Notes under the pieces: generated by a model
What the model saw: the letters and a program-made list of their open reading frames with translations, nothing else
The model's database searches: none
What the model was told of the DNA's origin: nothing
Shown: piece by piece, positions 42,873 through 53,400 of the stretch
Layout: every line of letters starts with the position of its first letter
How positions within the stretch are numbered: the first letter of the stretch is position 1
Program-made: the position numbers and the translations under genes
Assembly (NCBI GenBank): GCA_905221605.1
Contig: CAJNDS010002766.1
Span: 186,001 to 250,000, forward strand
DNA from: Symbiodinium natans
Taxonomy: Eukaryota; Sar; Dinophyceae; Suessiales; Symbiodiniaceae
Reading direction: 5' to 3'
Length of the DNA: 64,000 bases

Positions 42873-44175
42873 ATGGCGGGTGCACTCGATGCAAGAAGGG
42901 CGGGGGAGGGGGGGGGGGGGGGTCCTTCTCTTACAAAAAAGGTGGCCCTGGGAAACTGCAGCGTAGTTGTGTCCAAGCTGCCCCCATCGGCGTTGGCTCA
43001 CCCGAAAGCTTCTGAGAGATGGGATGCCCACGTATATGACTTAGATGTAGAAGGAATGCTTCTTTCCACGTTCCCCCTCTTGCTCTACTTGACTGCCTAC
43101 CCACGCAGCTGTGAGAACACGCCGGACATGTTCACGGACCAATGGTAAAGTCATCTTGTTCTGACATTGAAGCTGCTGCTTCCTTTTCGTGCTTAACTAT
43201 TCCGTGCGCTTGAGATCGAAAGTGTTCACGGCGAACAAGGCGCAACAGTAGTCCCGACAGGCACAGATTTGATGAAGACAGTCCCCAACGGGAGCCCAAA
43301 GCCCAGCTGCGTCTCAAAAATGGTGAATGAGGTGTTGGGCAGCGTTTAAAGGACAAGGACTAAGTGATCGGACCCTGAGCTGCAACTCATATGTTAAGTC
43401 ACGAGCCGGTCGGGTTTATTTTCTCCAAGAAGGCTTTGCAAGCGCTCGGTCGTTCTTTTGCATTTGTGCTCGGATGCTGCCTGCAGCACGCAGTCCGACC
43501 AGTTTTACATTGACAAGACGATGCCATGGCGCGACACCTCTCAAGCGTTGCCCTTCTTCACACGATCCGCCAAGCTGGTACGGCCCAGATGTGTCTAGAG
43601 ATGCATGTGCAAAATGTGAGAGGTGGCTGCGGCAGCTCAAAGCTCCACTTCAAGGGTCATCCCGGCCGTGCATTAAACAGTTGCCACGCAGTACAAACAG
43701 ACTAGTTGGCTCCAGCCTAGGTCCTCGGGGGGACTTATAGAGCTTGAGCGAGCAGATCGGCTAGACTCCAGCAGCGGGAATGCGCAGGTGCACTTTTAAG
43801 CACCTGCAAGTGTCTTTGTGCCAACTGTTCAAGGAAGGTCATCCCGGCCATGCATTTAAACAGTAAGACGCGCTGCGAACAGGCTGAATGCCTCCAGCCA
43901 CGCTTATGTACTACTACGGAGGTTCCTGGCAGCACCTGCAAGCGGCTTCACGCCAACTGCCACTGGCCTCGTTTGGGCCTTGGGTGTCTGAAATCATCGA
44001 CTCGATGCAATGATGGTTCTCGGCAAGCGTCGAAACCACCTGCAGCAGGATCCGCTGCATTGGGAGCTGTTTGATGGTACCCAAACTTGCTCTACTTGTT
44101 GCTGGTCGGCGTCTTTTCACCAAACACTCATGTTGCAGAATGTGCCCATGTGTCCTAGTGGTGACACATGTACAC
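42873..44175. other. Near-identical block upstream of unit 3
   Basis: Copy of 22.01-23.29 kb with a small insertion near 43,280-43,302 and few substitutions. Confidence 0.35.
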
Positions 44176-44569
44176 GAGTCCCATGAAGCTGGAAAACAAC
44201 AGCACCAATGTTAGATCAAATTGTTCTGCACTTGAGGTCTACTTCTCAGACGCTCGGATCCTGGCCAAGCAGAGAGCCCCATCCTTCCCTTACTCAACTC
44301 AAGGTGGCTCGGAGGGGGTTGAGTGGCTTGGGAGGGCTTTCCTGGTTCGAAGGGTTCCTTGGACAGCTTCCTTCCCTTCAACGAGGGTTTGGGGCTTCGA
44401 GGAAAGCCCTGGGATCCTCAGAACTTTGCTCCCCGATGCACCCAAGGACTTGTAGATTGGTGGAAACTCCCGGATGGAAATCTAGGCATTCCACGCTCCT
44501 TCCTCCACCTGAAGATATGTGAAATTGAAGAAATGCTTCGCCCAAGGCCCAAGGCTTCCTACCGTGCGC

Positions 44570-44647
44570 CTTGACCGGCTCTCCCTTGACGGCCCGGCAG
44601 ATCATGCACATCAGCGTCGAGCACGCCACAAAACGGGCGCCACCGAC
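44570..44647 (-). CDS. Unrecognised gene, exon of KGEP type, unit 3 (78 nt)
   Basis: VGGARFVACSTLMCMICRAV then KGEPVK, intact frame. Confidence 0.48.
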
Positions 44648-45040
44648 CTGGGCTCGCTTCTTGGGCTTGGGCTTGGGGTTTAAAGGACTTGGAGGAGTTG
44701 ATGATGATTCGGGTGCAGGGATTTAGGGTTTAGGCCTCAGCAGGGAGTCTACCCCCTCCCTACACTTCCTCCCCACCTTCCCATCGTACTTCGTCTTACG
44801 AACCTTGAAGTTCACCTTCGCCGGGGGGGGGGGGGATCCTTGGAGTGTGGATGATCACGACACTTGTTCCAGTTTGTCTGCACCTAGCATTTTGATTGTT
44901 CATTACCATCTCACTCTGACTGTGTTCCAACACTTTCCGTCGTTCCACACTGACTCCATGCCCCCTTCCTCTTCAAATCTGCAAGAGTTCGACGAAACAC
45001 GTTTCGCCCAAGGCTTGTCTACTGCGCGCCTCGACCAGGC

Positions 45041-45144
45041 GCGGATGTCATCCGGCTCGTCCTTGACGTCCAGGCAGATCAGGCCCACGTTTGGGCTATC
45101 ATAAGAGTCGAAAGCGCGAAAGGGCACCCGGGCACCCCACGGAC
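45041..45144 (-). pseudogene. DVKDEP-type exon, unit 3, with 8-base insertion
   Basis: Matches the unit 2 exon except for an 8-base duplication (CGGGCACC on the plus strand, near 45,128-45,137) that breaks the frame after VRGVP. Downstream residues FDSY...LICLDVKDEPDDIR persist in another frame. Either a pseudo-exon or an altered acceptor. Confidence 0.45.
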
Positions 45145-45149
45145 CTGGG

Positions 45150-46575
45150 CTTGCTTCTTTGGCTTACGGCTTGTAGGGCTTAAAGGGCGGAGTTTAGGAT
45201 TTTGGCATCGTACCTCCGAACAACTCCCTGTACTGCCCCTGCCCCCTCCCCCCCCCCCCGCCCCCACGAAGGCTCCCTCGTCCCTTCGGGATCACATGAG
45301 CGCGGGGGGGGTTTCAGCACGGGGTGATTTGTGAAGCAAGGGGCTGCTTTTCGGGGTACTTTCTGCAAAGAAGCCTGGTGCGAGCGGTATCTTGAGCCGA
45401 CTCCAAAATCAAAAGAAGACCCCCAAGTGGTGTTCCGCGCAATGCTGCGACGAATCGTTTCACCCCAAGACCCTGCCGAGGCACATTAAGGCAAACTCGA
45501 CGTCCTTGCCGCTCTGGTTCCAGCTGCACCTCGGAAGCTCATGCATCTTGCCTCAACCATGCTTGTCAACATTATGTGACTCGCCCCTAAGGCCTTTAAA
45601 GCCTTTCATTGAGCCCAGGCGCAAGGCTTGCGGACTTAACCCGGCGGCACCTCCGAGGGCCTCCCCCGTCGTCTGCAAAACATCTCCTCGGGGAGAACGG
45701 GGCAGGTGTCTGACTGGGGCTACAATTACGAGCAGAGTACGTCTTGCTGTGGTGACATTTGCTGCGGGTTTTCTGATCGTTTTAACAAGGCCCGTCCTAA
45801 CATTTTACAATGAACCCATAAGCCCTACAAAGCCTATGTGCTCACAGCCTTGGGCCCCTGAAGCAACCCTTCTAAGCCCCCGGAAATTTAAAAGGAAAGG
45901 CTTTTTTGGCACCCATCTCCTGGGATCATTCTCACAAACCCGGGAGGCGCCAGCGGCAGAGGCTGTGTCTGGCACCATACGACACTCGAAAGGCCATTCT
46001 GCATGCTCGTCTAATTTGCGGTGTATGTGAAGTGGGCTTATACAGAATATAAACCAAGGTGGTGGGGCTAGGTCTGCAAGTAACCTTAGGTCACGGCGTG
46101 GTCCCGAAGCTACTCTGTGATGGTGTTGAAGCTACCAGTTCCTGGCCTCTGTTCACATCGTTCCTTCTAGAGCTTCCGTGTCGTGTCCAGTGTCTCTACT
46201 TCAGTTGACTCTTGATGGCTGGTGGAATCACGGACGGATCCACAAGCATGGAAGTTCGAGGCTTCTTGGAGAAGCTACAGCTCATCTGCCTCCTACCTTG
46301 TCTATAAGTGCCAGAAGCGCCCGCCCGCAGGAGTTAAGATCCCACTCCCATGGAATCCACAAGCATGGAAGTTGGAGGCTTGGAAAAGTTACCTCTACCT
46401 GCAATCTTGTCTCTAAGTGCCAGAACCAATTCCTCCCAAGCGCCGGACGTCCGCCCGCATGAGTTAAGATCCCGCTCCCATGGCAAGGCCTTTTGACAGG
46501 CACAGGGCACGTTAGCTTTGAAAGTCTTCTGCTTGGGTGAGACATGGTGAGACATAGTTGCATATTGCAGGCCGG
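45150..46575. other. Conserved unit block without recognised gene (unit 3)
   Basis: Copy of 24.26-25.69 kb with scattered small differences. No recognised coding content. Confidence 0.4.
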
Positions 46576-46678
46576 CTACCAACTAATTAAGCATAGGCAT
46601 GGAGGAGCATCCCCCAGAGGCTTGGGAGATTCCTTGGGGCGGGTTTGTTCGGAGCCCTTGCACGATGCGAAGCGAGCC

Positions 46679-46749
46679 GGGAGACCGCATCCCCGAGGGA
46701 AAAGCAAATGTCCCACCCACACCCCGAATTTTCGGGGCTGCGGTCTCCC
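46679..46749. ncRNA. Conserved long hairpin, unit 3
   Basis: Same arms (46,679-46,696 and 46,732-46,749). One G to T change just before the right arm lies outside the main stem. Confidence 0.5.
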
Positions 46750-46890
46750 CTTGTGTTTTCTTCTCAACAGCTTCGGGCTCCGAAGCCAAACCCACCAAGA
46801 GGCACGTCTGTGCCACTTTGCGGCTTCTGTTCTGCCAGGCCCTCCGTGGCCTCTGCCGGGGGCCACTTCTTCGATCGGAGTGTAGCCTGA

Positions 46891-47170
46891 GTCCTAAACC
46901 CTAAAATCCTAAACAACTAAACCCTAAACTGAAGAGCCTTCAGCTCCCGGGCAGATGCTTGGAAACAACACGAGGAGCGCTCTTGGGGAATCTCGAATTC
47001 TGCGCGCTTGAAGACCTCAATTCTCAAGCCTATGAACCCTATAAAACCCTGTAAACTGTAAACCCTATGAAGCCGGATAAATAAACCCGGATAAACCCTG
47101 TCAGCCCTATAAAGCCTGTAAACCCTGCAAACTGAACTCGACAGAAAATCCTAAACCCATCTAAACCCAT
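46891..47170 (+). repeat. Degenerate CCCTAAA/CCTATAAA array, unit 3
   Basis: Third copy of the array at the same site, of different length and with many CCCTATAAA and CTGTAAAC variants. Confidence 0.65.
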
Positions 47171-47374
47171 CTAAACTGTTTTGCGGGAGACTTTCCTGGG
47201 CTGGGCGGTCCCTCCCTTCGGAGGGCCAAAGGATTGAATGTGCGAGCGCTGTGGGCATCCGCAGTGTCTTGATTTGTTGTTGGTTGGCCCTTAAAGCCCT
47301 CTAAGACATATTCACAAACTAAGATCCTCTTAAACCACGCGTTGGCAGGATAAAGTTCCCAATTGACGTCTTAG

Positions 47375-47461
47375 CTATAGGTGCTTCCACAGCAGGATCA
47401 TGCGCTGCGGGCGGAGCCTCAGATCTTGCATCGCCCGATCCCGAAAAGCAGCGGCGACTGC
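47375..47461 (-). CDS. Gene C terminal exon with stop
   Basis: ATGCAG|GCAGTC start, AVAAAFRDRAMQDLRLRPQ then RMILLWKHL and a TAG stop: exactly 28 residues, one LRR length. Confidence 0.62.
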   Translation of the reverse strand, partial: AVAAAFRDRAMQDLRLRPQRMILLWKHL

Positions 47462-50400
47462 CTGCATCAACGAGAAGAAATGCACATCTCTGTGGTGCAT
47501 TTGTAGGGAATGAGGGAATGAAGTATGGGGGGCCCTTGCGTGAAGATGACATACTACCATGAGGGTTCCATATAGCAACCACGAAACTGATCTACCCGCC
47601 CATACCTGCATACCCAACCCTGGTTTTGGAAAGTCCTTCGGGTGTTCGCACAAACCCAGGCACGTGGATCGCAGTCCAATGGAAGTCGTAATGATGATAA
47701 GAGTGGTGATCCACTAAATGATAGTAGTCAGCATTACTATATGATTCTGACCGTGATGAATAACAACACTTATTCTCATGATAGTGCTGACAGTGCTGAT
47801 GAGAATAAGCTGACATCATGTGAACAATACATACAACTGATCATTGTTGTCTCCGGCGACCCAGCAACCTGTGACTGAACCACCTAGCCAGCGAAGAATC
47901 TCAGCATTGGTGTAAGCGGAAGCACGCTTCCCTGACCTCCACGCCGGTGTCGCTGAGGGAATTCGTGTGGAGTAAGAGCATGTTGAGCAACTTGTTGTCG
48001 CAGAGGCCACGGGCCACTGCCTGCAGCGCGAGAGGGATCCCGGAGGCGCGGCAGGTATCTTCTTGACTTCTCTTGCTTGAAACTCCATGTGTCGCCGTGT
48101 AACGCAGAGCCCTGACGTCCTTCAGATTCCTTCAGCAAAGACAGCCAAGACCGACTTCTGAGGGTCGGCTACTTGTGAGGGAGCCGACTCGTGGACCCGA
48201 GGATGGCTTCTGAACTCCAAGAAGCTCCAACTGCCCTAAGCCGAAGAACGCCAGACAACACAAAGACAAAGCCCGCGCCTCTGCTCCCACATCGCTGATC
48301 CGATTTTGATCCAGAGTCAGCGTGCTCAATTGCGGCATTGCAGGTAAGGCACCAGCCAAGGCCTGCACAAGCACGCGGGAGCTGGGCAGCACTTCGCTTG
48401 CTTCAGTTCGGGAACAAAGCGTTGGCTTGCTGTGCTGAATGCTGGGGCCATTCACCCAACTTGCTGGCCTGCACAGGAGTAGCTACCCTTCGTCAACACG
48501 AATCCCTCAGAGGCTGCCAAGCGAGACATTGGCGAAAGACACAAGATTCGCGGAGCCGAGCCGAGCTGTGCATGATGCCTTTGCCCCGACTCTGTGAAGC
48601 TGCGTTGAAGTTTTCTCGCAGACATGCTATTTCGCTCGGTCGCTCGGTTCCAAACTTGGTCCCTGCCTCATGTTGCTCCAGGATTCTCTCTCAAGCCCAC
48701 TGAGCCCCGCATCCCCCAGTCTCAGGACCAGGTGCATTTACGACAAGGAAATGTTGGGTACCGTTGTGAAGGATAATTAATGGCTGATGATTTGCAGTGT
48801 GCATGGCTCCATCTGCCAAAATAGAATTCCTCACGTGCTGGCACTGACTCACGAGTCCCTTTAAAATCAGCAACTGTTGAGAGTTTGACAAGGCCTCCGA
48901 AGTTTGTAGAACAAACTTGTACGCCGTTCTTTCTGGGAGATGAGCCTATATAGACCTCTTCCTGAAATCTTTAGCCCCATTGAGAAGCCGCCACAACTGA
49001 GACGGAGGATCAGCATGTCAGGCTTGTCCTGTGCGTATTGCTGCTTAGTACTGGCTGGTGCCGTGGTTGGCGCTTGAGCGTGTCGGAGTTCGGGGGCCCT
49101 GGGCTTGGTGATTTTCCTGGGCCCGGCTGCCGGGCTCAGAAACCAAAAGTCGTCAAAAGACGAAAACAGAATGACAACGCACCACCACGAGCATGAATAG
49201 GGGGCGGGCGGAACAGTGCACCACTACAGGAAGTACACGCACCATGGAGCAACCTGCCTCCACCATCCCTGACGAGGGGATACGATTTGGATACGTCTTG
49301 GAGGCCAGCAGCGTTTTCAAGTTGCCCTTGGGTCTTTGAAAAGGGAGTGAAGTGGTGTCTTGTCGTTAAGATCTGTCTACAGGGCACAGACCTAAGCCCA
49401 ACCCCCTCCTGCGCTGCTTTTGCCAACAGAATGCACAGCTCCCCGACTCTTCGACCCTGGGGCCTGCCAACTCTTGAAGCCTCTGATAACCCCATGTAGA
49501 AACTGCCAGAACTGAGATGTCTGGCTGGAAGGTGCTCGGCATCGGTTTCGTGCTGGAGCGCATCATGAGTTTCGTTAGGAGTGGCGCAGGCTTGACAGTG
49601 TAGGTGTTCAAACACTGGGCTTGGTCTATCTTGCCTCGGCTCAGACAAAAGCACAACATCAAATGAGACCAAGTCCCCCGCCAGATTCGATTTGGAAGAC
49701 CCGAGGTCGGTATCAATGCTACTTAACTTCAGTACTTCAGTACTGTCTATGCGGAAAGCTGATGTCTACTTCTACAGCCCGCAGGGCTTCACAAAACGCG
49801 CTCGCTTACGAAGTCTTCTGTGACATTTCCACAGCGGCCCAGCCTGGGCTCCAGAGTCTCCGATGGCGTTATTCGCCAGATTCAGCTCCTTCGCCGGGAG
49901 GGGGCTGGTAGGAATGCGGACTTGCGGCATGCAAGCTCGGCAGAAGACGCGGGCGCACGGCGATTTTGAGGCTTGCTGCTACCCTGGGCTTCAGCATTGG
50001 GGCGATTCAGACCGAAGCTTCGGGGCAGATATCTCGCACTGCACCGCCTTGAGTTTTTTTTAATGAAGTCAACAGACGTGATGACTATGCACAAGCTATG
50101 CCGCCATATCCTTCCAAGATGCCTTGCAAGCTGACCGACCGTGGTTAAGCACTATCGTTGTCGTTGTGATACACCATGCTTTGCACCGGAAACTCCTTAT
50201 GGGGCCCTCTTAGCCAGAAACCCTAAACATCCCGAAGCCCTAAACCGATGAGGAAGCGCGGCTAGGCAGCCCATGAACCCACAGCTTCGACAGAGGCTCC
50301 AAGATCCCTTTCAAACTTCGGGGGGGAAGATTCCTTCAACTCGCGGTATTTAGGGTTCAGGCCTTTATAGGGTTTGGAGGAACCCTACAGCAATTTAAGG

Positions 50401-53400
50401 AATTGTCCTTGCTTAAGGGCTTTTGAGCTACCCTTCACATTTGATCAGTCAAACCCGAATAGCATGCCGCTCCCAAGCAGAGCTCCCCGGCGACCTTTAC
50501 AAACCCCGGCGGAGACTGGCAACTGGCGTCCTCGATGTTCGGGAGAGCTTTCAGTGCATCTCCCAGGGCCTCTGCACACGAGGAAGTTTGGGGAGAGCGG
50601 GTCTTGGAAGTTGGGAGCGCCATGTCCCGAACTTTGACTCGTCACAGTCCGAGGCTCTCAGGATAACTCCGCAGGAAAGGCTTTTTTGTACGCACTTAAG
50701 ACGGAACAGGCAGTGCCCCTGCGCCGAACAAATCCCAACTTGATCAACTCCAGGCCTCCGTCCCCGCATCACCAAAGCCGTTGTTGTCCAGGCTTAGGTC
50801 TCGTAGGCCCTTGTGGTCTGCGAGGCCCTCGGCGATGGCCTGCGCACAGGCAGAAGTGCACCTTCGGCCCTGAAACTTGCCATCACGTCGCCGGACGTCT
50901 AAACATATCTTCAGCTCCGAACCTTTTCCCCCTCCCAAGGCCTGGAGGCCGCTGTCGCCGATGCGATTGCCGTGGAGCCACAGCACCCGCAGCGAGGAGT
51001 GGCCACCCAGACCAGCTCCAAGGGCCTCCGCAGACGACCGAATCTATGGACTCTTTTGTCTTTTGGAAACGGTGTAGGCATCATGGCCTGGCCGGGCAAG
51101 TACCCTTATCCGGGGATTCTATAGGATAGCCAAGTTCTGTTTCCTAGGCTTAGCGGCACGTAGTTGTAGAACCCTCCCACAAAGTGGGAAAGTCCTTGCT
51201 GAAACCCCAGGCATATCCTCTTCGCAGGGTCTCCCGCACCCGACCCCCCCTCCCCCGCGGGCTCGCGTATGCAGGCCAACAAAGGGGCGTAGAGTACCGA
51301 CATCTTTCTATTCGCATAATATACATATATACAGACGAAAGGAGGTTAAACGTTCATGGCCGTAAGAAACTATATGTATTGCAAGTTATGCTTGGCGCAG
51401 GACCAGTATTGGACTTGTGACAGTACTTCAATGGGCAAGATCTGATATTTTTGATCCTTAAGGGGGTTGTCGGTGCGAAGCAAGGGTGTGGCAGATAGCC
51501 TCGCCTCTTAGGGGGTTGTCGGACAAGAAAGGGTATTGCAGACATCTTGGTGTTCTAATTGTGGATCTCTTACGGGGTTGCCGATGCTGCAATCAACAGC
51601 ATATCCGGAAGCCGAGTGTGGTGTAGGTATGTGAATGCGGCTTGCAGCTATCTCAAGTCTTTCCAGATGCAGTCACGTCGAACCTTAGCGTGTTCCACGT
51701 GCTGCTCAACAACAGGGGGGTGCGACAACAGCTTGACAATAGCGTGTTCCACGTGCTGCTCAACAACAGCGAGGTGTGGTGGGGTTTGGGGGGGGAAGGG
51801 GGGGGGGTGGGGGGGCTGATAATAGCGTCAACAACAGCGGGTGGGTGCGGGGGGGGGGTGGGGGCTTGATAATAGCGTGTTCCACGTGCTGCTCAACAAC
51901 AGGAAGGTGGAAAGGACGTGCTTCTCGACAACAGTGGGGTGTGGGGTGGGGCGGGGGCTTGATAATAGCGTGTTCCACGTGCTGCTCAACAACAGCGTGT
52001 TCCAGAGCAACTGACCAACGTACTTTGGATGTAACATGCATTCTTGGCGCGAAGTGATCGTGCTGAGGTTTTTGGCACTTCCGGTTTGCTGACTCCATCT
52101 GCCATCTGCCAGAGACTCTCACATGCTGGTGACCTTTATAGGGCAATCTTTACTATAGATTAAGGTTTTGCTTTGGCATTGTCTAGCAGATGGACGGAGG
52201 CTCATCTCCGTGGAGCTTGGTCCGGGCTTCTCCCCGTGGCCCGCCCAAGGTCCTGATGCCTTCCTGCACGGCTCGAGCCTTTAAAGGGGGTTATGGCCTG
52301 ATTGGCTAGATTTGGCCGTCCACATGTTTGCTCGCGAATGGACGCCCTGGTCTGCTGGTCTTTCATTTTCTCCAGTGACGTGTCGCAGCCTCCTTGCTGG
52401 AAATCCATGCCGATACCCTACTGCAACCTCGCCGCAGACCATGGATACCCACATGTATCCACAGGCCACCGCAACAAAAATCGCTTTTCAAAATGCCTCA
52501 AGGTGTGCGCAGCTTTTGCCAGCGGTCCCTAAGGGCTGCCATCGTTTGAAGTCTATAGACCTCTTCCTCAGCTAGCTCCATTGAGAAGCCGCCACAACCG
52601 AGATGGAGGACCAGCATGAAAGTTTCCTCCGGTGCGTTTTGCTTTTTAGTACCGGTTGGTGCTTGACTGCGTCGTAGTTTGGGCCCTGGGTTTGGCTTAT
52701 CCCAGCCCGGCTGCCGGGCTCAGAAAGCAAAATCACCAGAGGACAGAAACACAATAACAGTGCACCGCTACAGGAAGTGCACGGACCACGGAGCAACCTG
52801 CCTCATCCCTGAGAGTCTAGATGCAACTTGTCGAGTTTTCGGCATGAAGCAGTGTCTTGTCTCAGTCGTTTACATTGATTCCGAGTTTTTGCAAGACTCT
52901 GCAATTACTTAGTTGTGCGGGAGATTGGCTCCTGCCGCTGGAAAGCCCCCTCCCAAACGTTTCGAGGGCCTCCACACGACGTCAGATCTTGACAGGACAC
53001 GCAAGCCCACAGCGGCACCCTGCATCCCGTAGAATGTGTAAATGCAGTCCAGATCTCTTTATATTCCAGCCCTCCCGTGCGATCACGGCAAAACGCTTTG
53101 GATGAGTATTTGCAAGCTCCATGAAGCAAATCCCGATAGAAATCGTCTCTGACCACATGCATCCACATGCCACCTCAACAAAGGCATCGACAAGAGCCTC
53201 CTGAACACGTTCTGTGCACTTTCTCCTTTGCCCAGCACCCACTCCTCCCACCCCCCGGGCCCGTTTTAACACAGAGGTGGGGACTGGGCGCCGAGCCTAT
53301 TTGGGCTCCAAGAAGTTTGTCCAGTCTAGTCGCCACTTTCAAAACCCAACGCTGCTTCAGCAAATCTTCAGATTAAAAATGATGAAAATTTAAGAAACGA

